64,000 bases of DNA from CAVTPU01 sp963736695 (lineage in GTDB: Bacteria; Actinomycetota; Actinomycetes; Mycobacteriales; Micromonosporaceae), in the NCBI GenBank assembly GCA_963736695.1, contig CAVTPU010000004.1, forward strand, positions 2,418,001 to 2,482,000, in the 5' to 3' direction. The notes below the pieces were generated by a model. The model saw only the letters and a list, made by a program, of their open reading frames with translations, did no database searches and was not told the origin of the DNA. This document shows positions 48,575 to 56,480 of this stretch, piece by piece. Made by a program: the position numbers and the translations under genes. The first letter of the stretch is position 1. Each line of letters begins with the position of its first letter.

Positions 48575-48742
48575 CAAACCCCAACCATGGGGTACGGGCG
48601 AACCCGCCCAGCCCCACGGCCGGCCACTCCAGCCGGCTCAGCCCCACGACCGACTCAGCCCCGGCCGGCTCAGCACGTTCAGCCCTGCGGATACCCGTTT
48701 CCGTGCCCGAGTCCCGGTGAGCTATTATTGCCCGGCACACCT

Positions 48743-48819
48743 CGGGGTGTGGCGCAGCTTGGTAGCGTGCTTCGTTCGGGACGAAGAGGCCGTGGGTTCA
48801 AATCCCGCCACCCCGACCA
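48743..48819 (+). tRNA. tRNA-Pro (CGG anticodon), CCA encoded
   Basis: Seventy-seven bases fold as a full cloverleaf. The acceptor CGGGGTG pairs with CACCCCG, the D arm contains GGCGCAGCTTGGTAGCG, and the anticodon stem CTTCG/CGAAG encloses TTCGGGA, giving anticodon CGG for codon CCG. The T arm has GTTCAAATC, and GACCA ends the molecule with the CCA in the DNA. A terminator follows at once. tRNA-Pro genes often serve as integration sites in actinobacteria; nothing here shows an integrase. Confidence 0.95.
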
Positions 48820-48822
48820 AGA

Positions 48823-48859
48823 CGATGCCCTGACCAGTGGAAATGCGGTCAGGGCATCG
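48823..48859. terminator. Hairpin terminator after tRNA-Pro
   Basis: Thirteen perfect base pairs (48823-48835 with 48847-48859) enclose an 11-base loop four bases after the tRNA's CCA. There is no long T run, as is common in GC-rich actinobacteria. It also lies just beyond the end of the convergent gene at 48883, so it may act in both directions. Confidence 0.8.
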
Positions 48860-48882
48860 ATGTCTTCCAAGGGCTAGCCCGA

Positions 48883-49563
48883 CTACGCCGGACGATCAGC
48901 TCGCCACAGAGTCCGACCCTCCCTCGCAAAGGCCACCGCCGCGCTGTCCTCGATCCAGTCGTCTTCGCCGCAGAGTTCGTCGACGAAGTACGTGGACACA
49001 TCAGCCGGGCCGAGAGTAATTGTCGGTGTCGGCCATCGACCTTCCTCACCACCAGCCGGCCCGCCGCCTGGCCAGCCGTGTTGTTCTCGGCAAAGGATGT
49101 GCCCGCTGCTGTCGACATTCAAATCGCCGTCGTCGCACAGGATGAGCGGACAACTGGTGTTGCCTGCGATCGACAACGTGCCGTCGTTGGTGCAGAAGCT
49201 AATCAGGCGTGAGACCTGGGCACCCTGGTAGACGAAGAGAAGGGTGTAACCGACCCGCACCACCTCGGCTCGAAGGCCGCCGGTGACCATCAACGTGATG
49301 TCCTCAAAGACACCGTCGTCCAAGTCGAGGGTGCCGCCGACGACCAGCGAACCGTCGATAACGAAGGCGATCCGTTCCAGCAGGAATGACGCTGGGTCGA
49401 AGCCGAAGTGTCGCAGCAGGTCAGCGCCGTTCCAGTCACCGCTGACCGTGAGGTCCCCATGATGCGTCAATGCCGTGTCGTAGTCGTAGCAGAGCCCGCC
49501 GAAGCGGGACAGCCGTAAAACGGCGTCGACTTCGTCGAAGGATGCCCGGCTGCGTTCCGACAC
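48883..49563 (-). CDS. Unknown acidic protein with beta-repeat character
   Basis: This encodes 226 residues from a GTG at 49563. No family was recognised. The protein is acidic and rich in Gly, Asp, Leu and Val, with successive short strands such as HGDLTVSGDW, DGSLVVGGTLDLDDGVFEDI, LMVTGGLRAEVV and DGTLSIAGNT, which suggest a beta-helix or beta-sandwich. Cys residues are frequent (CYDY, FCTND, SCPLILCDD, ILCRE, LCGED). No signal peptide is present. It stands alone between tRNA-Pro and a palindrome-rich gap, a position where accessory genes are often found. The repeats recall bactofilin-like and immunity-type proteins, without enough to assign either. Confidence 0.55.
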   Translation of the reverse strand: MSERSRASFDEVDAVLRLSRFGGLCYDYDTALTHHGDLTVSGDWNGADLLRHFGFDPASFLLERIAFVIDGSLVVGGTLDLDDGVFEDITLMVTGGLRAEVVRVGYTLLFVYQGAQVSRLISFCTNDGTLSIAGNTSCPLILCDDGDLNVDSSGHILCREQHGWPGGGPAGGEEGRWPTPTITLGPADVSTYFVDELCGEDDWIEDSAAVAFAREGRTLWRADRPA

Positions 49564-49595
49564 GCTGCCCTCCAGACGTTGCCACAGTGCCGAGA

Positions 49596-49647
49596 ATTAT
49601 CGTGGGGGTTTCGGGCCGCTATAGCGGCCCGAAACCCCCACGATAAT
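49596..49647. repeat. Perfect 52-bp palindrome
   Basis: The left 26 bases (49596-49621) are exactly the reverse complement of the right 26 (49622-49647), with no spacer. The arms hold ggggg/ccccc and cgggccgc blocks with AT-rich ends. Such a long perfect palindrome can extrude a cruciform in DNA or form a very stable RNA hairpin from either strand. It may be a bidirectional terminator between the unknown gene (minus, starting 49563) and what lies downstream, but both flanking genes are on the minus strand and its position is upstream of the unknown gene. It could also be a protein-binding or mobile-element end. Confidence 0.85.
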
Positions 49648-49750
49648 GAGCGGGCATCACCAATGGGCAGCCAGCATGCTGAGCTGAAACCATATAACTG
49701 GGCAAAAGTGGCGTTCGCAGTAGGCCGCAGTAGTACGGGGAAGCGAAGGC

Positions 49751-49787
49751 TGGGAGAGTCCCCCCGAAACGGGGGAGAACTCTCCCA
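49751..49787. repeat. Second hairpin in the 49564-49959 gap
   Basis: Nine base pairs (49751-49759 with 49779-49787) plus an inner ccccc/ggggg pairing form a stable stem-loop. With the 52-bp palindrome, it accounts for the main structure in a gap of about 400 bp that has no credible protein gene. One open frame crosses the gap but reads straight through the palindrome and is not supported. The hairpin could end trxA transcripts (trxA ends at 49960 on the minus strand) or be part of a small RNA. Confidence 0.6.
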
Positions 49788-49959
49788 CGGTGACAGTGAC
49801 AAGCTCCTCAGCTGGCCGAGGAGTGGCGTTGGCGCTGAGTTATCGGCTCGCGGGTGACTGACTGTGCCCGTGAGCGATCAACGGTGCTCGCGGGTGAGGC
49901 GGCACGCCCATGTGTGATGAGTGCGCCACGCCACCCGTACACGTCGATGGTTTGGGAAG

Positions 49960-50319
49960 TTATGCGTGGGCGGCGACCTTGGCTCGAACCTCGTCCATGT
50001 CGAGCGCCTTGACCGCGTCGATCACCTCGGTGAGCGCGGCGGCGGGGAGGGCGCCGGGCTGCGCGAAGACGAGCACCCCATCGCGGAAGGCCATCAGCAT
50101 GGGGATCGAGGTGATGCGGGCGGCGGCGGAGAGTTCCTGTTCGGCTTCCGTGTCGACCTTGCCGAAAGTGATGTCGGGGTGGTCGTTGCTCGCCTGCTCG
50201 AAGATGGGCGCGAACCGCCGGCACGGGCCACACCACGCGGCCCACCAGTCGACCAACACGATCCCCTCGCCGGTGACGGTCTGTTCGAAGTTCTCTTTGG
50301 TCAAGGTCGTGGTGGCCAT
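49960..50319 (-). CDS. trxA: Thioredoxin
   Basis: The ATG at 50319 (MATTTLTKENFEQTV) gives 119 residues. VLVDWWAAWCGPCRRFAPIF holds the CxxC site. ITSIPMLMAFRDG holds the cis-Pro (Pro and Met order as in thioredoxins). Tail DEVRAKVAAH is family-like. It reduces disulfides in the cytoplasm using thioredoxin reductase. A symmetrical ATACCC/GGGTAT site lies upstream at 50372-50387 and may control it. A GGAGGAG-like ribosome site lies just before the ATG. Confidence 0.93.
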   Translation of the reverse strand: MATTTLTKENFEQTVTGEGIVLVDWWAAWCGPCRRFAPIFEQASNDHPDITFGKVDTEAEQELSAAARITSIPMLMAFRDGVLVFAQPGALPAAALTEVIDAVKALDMDEVRAKVAAHA

Positions 50320-50371
50320 CGCGTTTCTCCTCCAGTCGAGCCCGTGTGCGGTGCCGCACGCTCGTCTCAAC

Positions 50372-50387
50372 ATACCCTAGGGGGTAT
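50372..50387. promoter_or_regulatory. Possible CsoR/CstR-family operator upstream of trxA
   Basis: Half-sites ATACCC and GGGTAT face each other across four bases (TAGG), about 53-68 bases before the trxA start. This symmetry and the GC-rich core match operators of the CsoR/CstR (DUF156) repressors that sense copper(I) or reactive sulfur species. Control of a thioredoxin by sulfur stress would make sense. The repressor gene is not in the window. Confidence 0.5.
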
Positions 50388-50442
50388 CCATTCCCGAAGG
50401 TGGTGGGAGAATCAACGCACCGAGCAGCGCCGTCCGCGGGCC

Positions 50443-51081
50443 TCAGCGGCGAACGGTCAAAGCGATGGCGGCGACCGCTGCGTCGACACCGGCGCACAGC
50501 AGCTGCAGGTCATTCGTCAACGTCTGGGTGATCGCCCCCAGCCGCTCCCGAGACTCCTTCGCCGAACCGACCCCGAAGACATGCTCCAGCCCGGTCGCCC
50601 GCGCCAGCCCGGCGAGCACCGCCGTGGGGGCGTCGAGATATTGCGGATATTCGAGCATGTAACGCAGCCGGGATTGCGGCGCGGCGGCCTTTATGGGATC
50701 AACAGCCGGAAACCGGACACCCTTTCGCAGAACCCCGTTGTGCTGCACCCGGTTAATCAATCCCGCGTGAATCAGGCGTGGCGCGACCATGTTTCGCACC
50801 TCATCGCGCAGATATTCCACCCAGGCCCGAATCGGGTGATTTTCCCGCTGTTTGAGGATCTCGGCGAGCGCCGCATCGCTGACCCGCTCGCCGTATGGGC
50901 GGTGGTCGAGCGCGGTGACGAGCCCGGCCTCAGTGACGCTGAGCCGGCCAGAGATGATCAGCTCTCCCAGGACCGCGCCGGCGAGGCCGGAGTCGAGCAC
51001 TACGGCGTTCACCAGGGTCTTTCCCGAATACTCGTCGTGGCCGATCAGGAAGAACTCATCGGCGAGGGGAAGGGTCCTCAT
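50443..51081 (-). CDS. GPP34 (GOLPH3/VPS74) family phosphoprotein
   Basis: This encodes 212 residues. It begins MRTLPLADEFFLIGHDEYSG. It has AGAVLGELIISGRLSVTEAG, a beta-hairpin region with NRVQHNGVLRKG, and a C-terminal LAGLARATGLEHVFG. These match the bacterial GPP34 family, homologous to eukaryotic Golgi proteins that bind phosphatidylinositol-4-phosphate and sort glycosyltransferases. Actinobacteria often carry many copies; the bacterial role is unknown. It stands about 120 bp upstream of trxA on the same strand. Confidence 0.85.
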   Translation of the reverse strand: MRTLPLADEFFLIGHDEYSGKTLVNAVVLDSGLAGAVLGELIISGRLSVTEAGLVTALDHRPYGERVSDAALAEILKQRENHPIRAWVEYLRDEVRNMVAPRLIHAGLINRVQHNGVLRKGVRFPAVDPIKAAAPQSRLRYMLEYPQYLDAPTAVLAGLARATGLEHVFGVGSAKESRERLGAITQTLTNDLQLLCAGVDAAVAAIALTVRR

Positions 51082-51464
51082 CCATCAGTCCTTCACGTCG
51101 ACGAAACTCCGGGCTCGGCGAACGTTAGTGGATGACACGGGCAGTCTCAACCCGACGAGTGTTCCAAAAATCGATCATGAGGCCAGTTGTGCTACTCATT
51201 GTGATCACCGGAACGACCCACTTCGCCCTGGCCAGGGAATTGCTGCCGATGGTGGTAACTGACCGCAATCGTCGATCTCCACGCGCCCCCCGAGCCTGCC
51301 AGTCATTCGAAAAGGCTCTATGATAGATATTTTTTATTTCACGATTCCCAATCTAATTGGTCGACATGTTTGATGATAAGAAATCAGTTCTACTCTTGAG
51401 GCCTTCTGTCGGAATCACTACGATCGCCTGTGTCCAACAGTAGGTAGAGGAGCATAGATTCAGC
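51082..51464. other. Divergent intergenic region GPP34 - amino-acid permease
   Basis: About 380 bp. An AT-rich stretch at 51319-51390 (including GATATTTTTTATTTC) contrasts with the flanks and is a likely promoter for the permease. GAGGAG at about 51446-51451 is its ribosome site, roughly 13 bases before the ATG at 51465. A 63-codon frame at 51132-51323 is unsupported. No operator or riboswitch was recognised. Confidence 0.4.
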
Positions 51465-52979
51465 ATGTCCACCCTAACCTCCCCAAGTGGACTGGCGAAG
51501 AGACGACTCAGCGCCGTTCACCTCCTATTCTTCACGATCTCTGCCTCTGCGCCGATGACCGTGCTCGCGGGTGGGGTGATCGCCACGTTCGCGACGACCG
51601 GCGCCATCGGCGTCCCGCTCTCCTTCCCGATCCTGGCTCTGGCTCTCGGTCTTTTCGCGGTTGGCTATGCGGCGATGAGCCGTTATGTCTCCAATGCGGG
51701 CGCCTTCTACGCCTATCTCGCTCAAGGCCTCGGCCGAGCCTGGGGCGTGGCCGGTTCATTCGTGGCACTGATCTCCTATAACGCGATCCAGGTCGGACTC
51801 TATGGCCTATTCGGCGCGGTCTTCGGCGGTTGGATGGCCGAGAAGTTCGCAGTCGAAGCCCAGTGGTGGGTGTGGGGACTGGCAGCCCTCGTTCTTGTCG
51901 GCCTGCTCGGTATCCTTCGTGTTGATCTCAACGCGCAAGTTCTCGCCGTGCTGCTCGTGCTCGAAGTCATCGCCGTCGTCGTCTTCGATGTCGGCGCGCT
52001 CCGCGCTCCGGCCGAGGGCCTGTCGATTTCCGGCTTTAAGATCGACGATCTTTTTAGTTCCGGGGCAGCGGGAGGCGTCTTCGCGCTCGGCATCGCCGCG
52101 TTCATCGGCTTCGAGTCCGGCGCGATCTATAGCGAAGAAGTCAAGGACCCCCGCTCCACGGTCGCCCGCGCCACCTATGCCGCGCTGATCATCACTGGCG
52201 TGCTCTACTCGATCTCCGCGTGGGCACTGCTCATGGGTGATGGCCCGAGCCGGCTTGTCGACGACATCCGCGGCGACAGCTCCGGGGGAGCTGGGGTCGT
52301 GTTCGGACTCCTCGCCACCAACTGGCCGACCTGGGTCGCCGACGGCGCCAACATCCTGCTCATCACCAGCGTCTTCGCTGCGCTGCTCAGCTTCCACAAC
52401 GGCGTGGCTCGCTATCTGTTCGCGCTTGGGCGTGAACGGGTCCTGCTGCCGGCGCTCGGCCGCACCGGCCTCGGCTCCGGTGCCCCGGTCGGCGGTTCGC
52501 TCATCCAGTCCGCCATCGCGGTCGTCGTGGTCGCGGCCTTCGCGATCCTCGAGCGTGACCCAGTTCTCGAGCTCTTCACCTGGGCCAGCTACATCTCGGC
52601 CGTCGGCGTCCTCGTTCTCATGATTGGTACGACGTTGTCGGTGATCGGCTTCTTCCGCGGTCGCGGCGCCGACGAGAACATCTGGCGTCGACTGCTGGCC
52701 CCCGCGCTCGGAGCCATCGCCCTCACCGCCATTCTCTTCGTCGTTGTGAGCGAGACGAAGTCACTGCTCGGCCCCGCCGCCGCAGAGATGCCGAACCTTG
52801 TCTGGGTGCTGCCGACACTCGTCGGAGCGGCAGCGGTTCTCGGGCTCGGGTGGGGCCTGTTCCTCAAGGTTCGCAAGCCGGAGATCTTCGAGGGCATCGG
52901 CCGCGGCGCCAAAGAGCCGATGGACGTCGAATACAAGCCCATTCCCCGCCAGTCACACGAGGTGGCTCAGCACTTCTGA
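51465..52979 (+). CDS. APC-family amino acid permease
   Basis: This encodes 504 residues with about twelve membrane helices. The N-terminus reads LSAVHLLFFTISASAPMTVL with the conserved SASAPM before the unwound first helix. FGFESGAIYSEEVKDPRSTV-like sequence (here FIGFESGAIYSEEVKDPR) is the helix-6/loop signature of the APC superfamily. The tail is hydrophilic. Substrate is likely an amino acid or polyamine but cannot be specified. It has its own promoter region and a strong terminator, so it is probably monocistronic. Confidence 0.88.
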   Translation: MSTLTSPSGLAKRRLSAVHLLFFTISASAPMTVLAGGVIATFATTGAIGVPLSFPILALALGLFAVGYAAMSRYVSNAGAFYAYLAQGLGRAWGVAGSFVALISYNAIQVGLYGLFGAVFGGWMAEKFAVEAQWWVWGLAALVLVGLLGILRVDLNAQVLAVLLVLEVIAVVVFDVGALRAPAEGLSISGFKIDDLFSSGAAGGVFALGIAAFIGFESGAIYSEEVKDPRSTVARATYAALIITGVLYSISAWALLMGDGPSRLVDDIRGDSSGGAGVVFGLLATNWPTWVADGANILLITSVFAALLSFHNGVARYLFALGRERVLLPALGRTGLGSGAPVGGSLIQSAIAVVVVAAFAILERDPVLELFTWASYISAVGVLVLMIGTTLSVIGFFRGRGADENIWRRLLAPALGAIALTAILFVVVSETKSLLGPAAAEMPNLVWVLPTLVGAAAVLGLGWGLFLKVRKPEIFEGIGRGAKEPMDVEYKPIPRQSHEVAQHF

Positions 52980-53016
52980 GCCCCGCCTAGCGTCAACGAG
53001 TGCTGAGGCGACCAGA

Positions 53017-53073
53017 CGACAAACGCCGGCGGCGGGTGAGGCGAGACTAGCCACCCGCCGCCGGCGTTTGTCG
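53017..53073. terminator. 22-bp perfect-stem bidirectional terminator
   Basis: Arms 53017-53038 and 53052-53073 are perfectly complementary over 22 bp, with a 13-base loop. The GC-rich core ends in AAAC/GTTT so each direction ends with a short T tract. It lies between the permease (plus) and the asd-like gene (minus), whose stops face each other. Confidence 0.9.
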
Positions 53074-53122
53074 CTATCACAGCGCCACGCGAGGGTCGTC
53101 TCCAGTCGACCCAGTCGGCGCC

Positions 53123-54184
53123 TCAGCGGCGGTTCGCCCCTCGTCTCACGAGTTCGGCGAGTTGAATCAGGTTGAGCGCGCCGCCCTTGCGCAGGTTGTC
53201 GGCGGTGACGAAGAGGTCGAGTGCCCGCGGATCATCGACCGAACGCCGCACGCGTCCGACCCAGATCGGGTCGGTGCCGGCGGCGTCGACCGGCATCGGA
53301 AACTCCCCGGCGTGCGGGTCGTCGACGAGGATCGCCCCCGGCGCGTGCCGCACGAGCTCCCGTGCCCGTTCGGCCTCGACCTCCGCCCGAAAGACCGCGT
53401 GGATCGCGAGCGAGTCGCCGGTCGCCACGGGCACCTGCACACAGGTCGCGGCGACTTTGAGATCGGGCAGGGCGAGCACCCGACGGGTCTCATGACGCAG
53501 GTTGAGCTCTTCGGTCGACCATTCGCCCGGACCGGGCGAACCGACCCACGGCACGACGTTGAGGGCGAGCGGCGCCGGGAATGGCCCCAGGTCGTCACCG
53601 ACGGCTTGGCGAACGTTCCCGGCCCGCGAGCCGAGCTCCCGGTCGCCGGAGACCTTGACGACCTGGTCGAGCAGCGTGTCGACGCCGCGTTGCCCAGCAC
53701 CCGAGGCGGCTTGATATGACGAGACGATGAGTTCGCAGAGCTGATATTCGTGATGGAGGGCCGCGATCGCGACGACCAACGCGACGGTGACGCTGCTGGG
53801 ATTGGCGATGACGCTGGGCGGATCGGGTTCCACCACTGCGGAGTTGACCTCCGGGATGACCAGCGGCACGGCCGAGTCGCCGAGGAACGCGCCGGAGTTG
53901 TCGATCACCACGGCCCCGTGATCGACGGCGACGGGCGCCCAGATCGTCGCGACGTGGCTGGGAACGTCGAAGATGGCGACCCCGACTCCGGCGAAGGACT
54001 CGGGGGTGAGCGCCTGCACTGTCAGTTCCTCGCCGCAGACCTGCATGGTATGCCCGGCCGAGGAGGGTGCGGCGAACAGTCTGATCTCGCTCCACACGTT
54101 GCGACGCGCCGAGAGCAGGTCGCAGAGCACCCGACCGACAGTGCCGGTCGCGCCGACGACAGCGAGGATGGGTGTGTCAGTCAT
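53123..54184 (-). CDS. Aspartate-semialdehyde dehydrogenase homologue lacking the catalytic Cys and His
   Basis: A 353-residue chain of full family length. The NADP-binding GATGTVGRVL, IDNSGAF, VSSYQAASGAG (Gln158), LNVVPWVG and ADNLRKGGALNLIQLAEL are conserved. But the active-site segment ANPNCTTM is ANPSSVTV, putting Ser131 at the nucleophilic Cys, and VPVFTGHS is VPVATGDS, putting Asp257 at the acid/base His. The neighbouring QKLR becomes LNLR. The frame is clean. It follows lysC by six bases, the usual asd position (Rv3708c). Either it is an inactive paralogue, perhaps regulatory, with the true asd elsewhere, or a very altered enzyme. Confidence 0.85.
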   Translation of the reverse strand: MTDTPILAVVGATGTVGRVLCDLLSARRNVWSEIRLFAAPSSAGHTMQVCGEELTVQALTPESFAGVGVAIFDVPSHVATIWAPVAVDHGAVVIDNSGAFLGDSAVPLVIPEVNSAVVEPDPPSVIANPSSVTVALVVAIAALHHEYQLCELIVSSYQAASGAGQRGVDTLLDQVVKVSGDRELGSRAGNVRQAVGDDLGPFPAPLALNVVPWVGSPGPGEWSTEELNLRHETRRVLALPDLKVAATCVQVPVATGDSLAIHAVFRAEVEAERARELVRHAPGAILVDDPHAGEFPMPVDAAGTDPIWVGRVRRSVDDPRALDLFVTADNLRKGGALNLIQLAELVRRGANRR

Positions 54185-54190
54185 CTCGGG

Positions 54191-55474
54191 TCACCGACCG
54201 GTCCCGGCGTAGACCACCGCCTCCACGTCGCCGCCGAGGTCGAACGCGTCGTGCACGGCGCGCACCGCCGCGTCGAGGTCGGTGTCGCGGCACACCACCG
54301 AGATCCGGATCTCGGACGTGGAGATCATCTCGATATTGACCGCGGCCTGCGCGATCGCGTTGAAGAACGTGGCCGCGACCCCGGGGTGCGACCGCATGCC
54401 GGCACCGACGAGGGAGACCTTGCCGATGTGGTCGTCATAGAGCAGTCCGCGGAATCCAATGCTCTCCTGAACCTTCGCGAGCGCGCTCATGGCGGTCGGC
54501 CCGTCGGTCTTGGGCAGAGTGAACGAGATGTCGGTGCACCGACCGGTTCCGGCGTCGTCGGTGGTCACCGTCGACACGTTCTGAACGATCATGTCGATGT
54601 TGCTTTCGGCCGCCGCGACCGCGGCGAAGATGCGGGCCGCCTCGCCCGGTTCATCCGGCACACCCACGATGGTGATCTTCGCTTCGCTGCGGTCGTGCGC
54701 CACGCCGGTGATGAGTGCTTGCTCCACGGGAAGATCCTCCATCGAGCCGGTCACCATGGTGCCGGAGTTGGTCGAATATGACGAACGGACGTGGATCGGC
54801 AAGCCGGACCTGCGCGCGTATTCAACGGCGCGCAAGTGCAGCACCTTCGCTCCACAGGCCGCGAGCTCCAGCATCTCCTCATAGGTGATCTGCGTGATGT
54901 GGCGAGCGGTGGAGACGATGCGCGGGTCTGCCGAGAAGACCCCATCGACGTCGGTGTAGATCTCGCACACGTCGGCCCGCAGCGCTGCGGCGAGCGCGAC
55001 CGCGGTGGTGTCCGAACCACCGCGGCCGAGGGTGGTGATGTCCTTGGTGTCCTGCGCGACGCCCTGAAAGCCGGCGACGATCGCGACCGCCCCCTCATCG
55101 AGCGCGGCGGTGAGTCGGCCGGGGGTGACATCGATGATGCGGGCACGGCCGTGTGACGACGTGGTGATGACGCCGGCCTGCGATCCGGTATAGGACCGGG
55201 CCTCATAGCCCAGGTTGTGGATCGCCATCGCCAGCAGCGCCATGGAGATGCGCTCGCCTGCGGTGAGCAGCATGTCCAACTCCCGGCCGGGCGGCAACGG
55301 GCTCACGCGGTGGGCGAGATCGAGCAACTCGTCGGTGGTGTCACCCATCGCGGAGACCACCACGACGACGTCGTCGCCCGATTTACGGGCAGCCACAATG
55401 CGTTCCGCGACACGTTTGATCCGCTCGGCGTCGGCGACTGAGGACCCACCGTATTTCTGGACGATCAGCGCCAC
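54191..55474 (-). CDS. lysC: Aspartate kinase
   Basis: The GTG at 55474 (VALIVQKYGGSSVADAERI) gives 427 residues, as expected for actinobacterial aspartokinase. Catalytic parts are KYGGSS, LLTAGERISMALLA, GFQGVAQDTKDITTLGRGGS and YTDVDGVFSADPRIV. Two ACT domains follow (EAKITIVGVPDEPGEAARIF and VSLVGAGMRSHPGVAATFF), where lysine and threonine feedback acts. It commits aspartate to lysine, threonine, methionine and cell-wall diaminopimelate. In some relatives an internal start makes a separate beta subunit; a suitable internal start was not examined. It is cotranscribed with the asd-like gene. Confidence 0.94.
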   Translation of the reverse strand: MALIVQKYGGSSVADAERIKRVAERIVAARKSGDDVVVVVSAMGDTTDELLDLAHRVSPLPPGRELDMLLTAGERISMALLAMAIHNLGYEARSYTGSQAGVITTSSHGRARIIDVTPGRLTAALDEGAVAIVAGFQGVAQDTKDITTLGRGGSDTTAVALAAALRADVCEIYTDVDGVFSADPRIVSTARHITQITYEEMLELAACGAKVLHLRAVEYARRSGLPIHVRSSYSTNSGTMVTGSMEDLPVEQALITGVAHDRSEAKITIVGVPDEPGEAARIFAAVAAAESNIDMIVQNVSTVTTDDAGTGRCTDISFTLPKTDGPTAMSALAKVQESIGFRGLLYDDHIGKVSLVGAGMRSHPGVAATFFNAIAQAAVNIEMISTSEIRISVVCRDTDLDAAVRAVHDAFDLGGDVEAVVYAGTGR

Positions 55475-55631
55475 TGTGTCGCACCCTTTCGGTCCGCGCG
55501 CCGACGGCGCCGACATCGACTGCCAGCTTAACCGGCGCCTCCGGCGCGCGGGGAGAGGGCGATCCCACGATCCGGGGTGTGGGACAGGCGAGAATGTGTA
55601 TGTGCGCGTCTGTTGGAGAGGCGTGGTCGGC

Positions 55632-56405
55632 GTGAGCTCGACCCTGTCCGCGTTGCTGTTGGTGACCGCCGCCTGCGGCGGCACACCCCCGACCCCTGTT
55701 GATCCACCCACGTTGACAAACCGGCCAGCTGATCGGGATCGGCTCGCGGCGCTCGCCGCAGCAGCGAAGGACCGACGCTACGTCGCGACCTACACCCTCA
55801 CCGAGGGAAAGCGGACGCCGCGCACCGTCACGGTCGCGGTCGCCGCGGATGGCTCGTGGATCGTCGCGGTGCCTGGCGGGGCGCTCGGCGGCCTCGCCGA
55901 CGTGGCGATGTTCCGGTCGTCTGCGGGCCTGTTTCAGTGTGCGCTCGGCCCAGCGGATGGATCGGCCCTCTCGCGGCCCGACCTTGCTCCGGTGAGTCCC
56001 GGGTGTGTCCGCGCCACTGCTCTCGCCGCCCGCGCGGACCCGCGGGTACACCACGTCTTCACCGACTGGATCGACCCGCTGCTCGACCGGGCGACCGCGC
56101 TGTCGGTCACGGCGACCGACCCGCTGCCGGGCGCGGCGGGTGTCTGCTTCTCAGTGGAGTCCAACTCGGCGGCGCTCGCGCCACCGGTCGATCCCGGTGT
56201 CTACTGCTATAGCCCGGACGGAGTGCTCACCGCCGTACGAGTCGGATTTGGGTCTTTGATCTTGACTGGAGCGGTGGGGGCGGCGCCCCCCACGGTGGCG
56301 ATGCCGGCGCCGGTCGTTCGGCGGGGCCTGCTTGGGCAGTCTGCCCCACCACCTCGGCCGTCCCCGTCGGCGTCGGCGACGCCGAGCGTGCGTCCACCCG
56401 CGTGA
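55632..56405 (+). CDS. Putative lipoprotein of unknown function
   Basis: The GTG at 55632 (VSSTLSALLLVTAACGG) follows a GGAGAGG at about 55614-55620, giving 257 residues; a GTG at 55623 is possible. The signal ends in a lipobox (VTAAC). The mature part has YVATYTLTEGKRTPRTVTVA, AVPGGALGGLADVAMFRS and a likely paired Cys set (FQCALG, PGCVRA, GVCFSV, VYCYS), then a Pro/Ser-rich tail. It is probably an outer-surface protein. No family was recognised. It is divergent from lysC. Confidence 0.7.
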   Translation: MSSTLSALLLVTAACGGTPPTPVDPPTLTNRPADRDRLAALAAAAKDRRYVATYTLTEGKRTPRTVTVAVAADGSWIVAVPGGALGGLADVAMFRSSAGLFQCALGPADGSALSRPDLAPVSPGCVRATALAARADPRVHHVFTDWIDPLLDRATALSVTATDPLPGAAGVCFSVESNSAALAPPVDPGVYCYSPDGVLTAVRVGFGSLILTGAVGAAPPTVAMPAPVVRRGLLGQSAPPPRPSPSASATPSVRPPA

Positions 56406-56480
56406 ACCGCGTCACCCTCGCCGGCATTGGCACGACCGCGCCTCGCCACGCCGGATCAGGGCGGATAAGCTAGCGACACC

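Noticed and set aside
48575..48742. Short imperfect repeats (cagcccc-acgaccggc type) between the metallophosphoesterase gene and tRNA-Pro
   Set aside because: Too short and irregular for a CRISPR array; no uniform spacers. No CRISPR array was seen anywhere in the window.
49579..49857. Open frame across the 52-bp palindrome
   Set aside because: It reads the same peptide in both arms because of the palindrome and has no ribosome site or homology features.
51132..51323. A 63-codon plus-strand frame between the GPP34 gene and the permease
   Set aside because: No ribosome site and no recognisable domain; likely chance in a promoter region.
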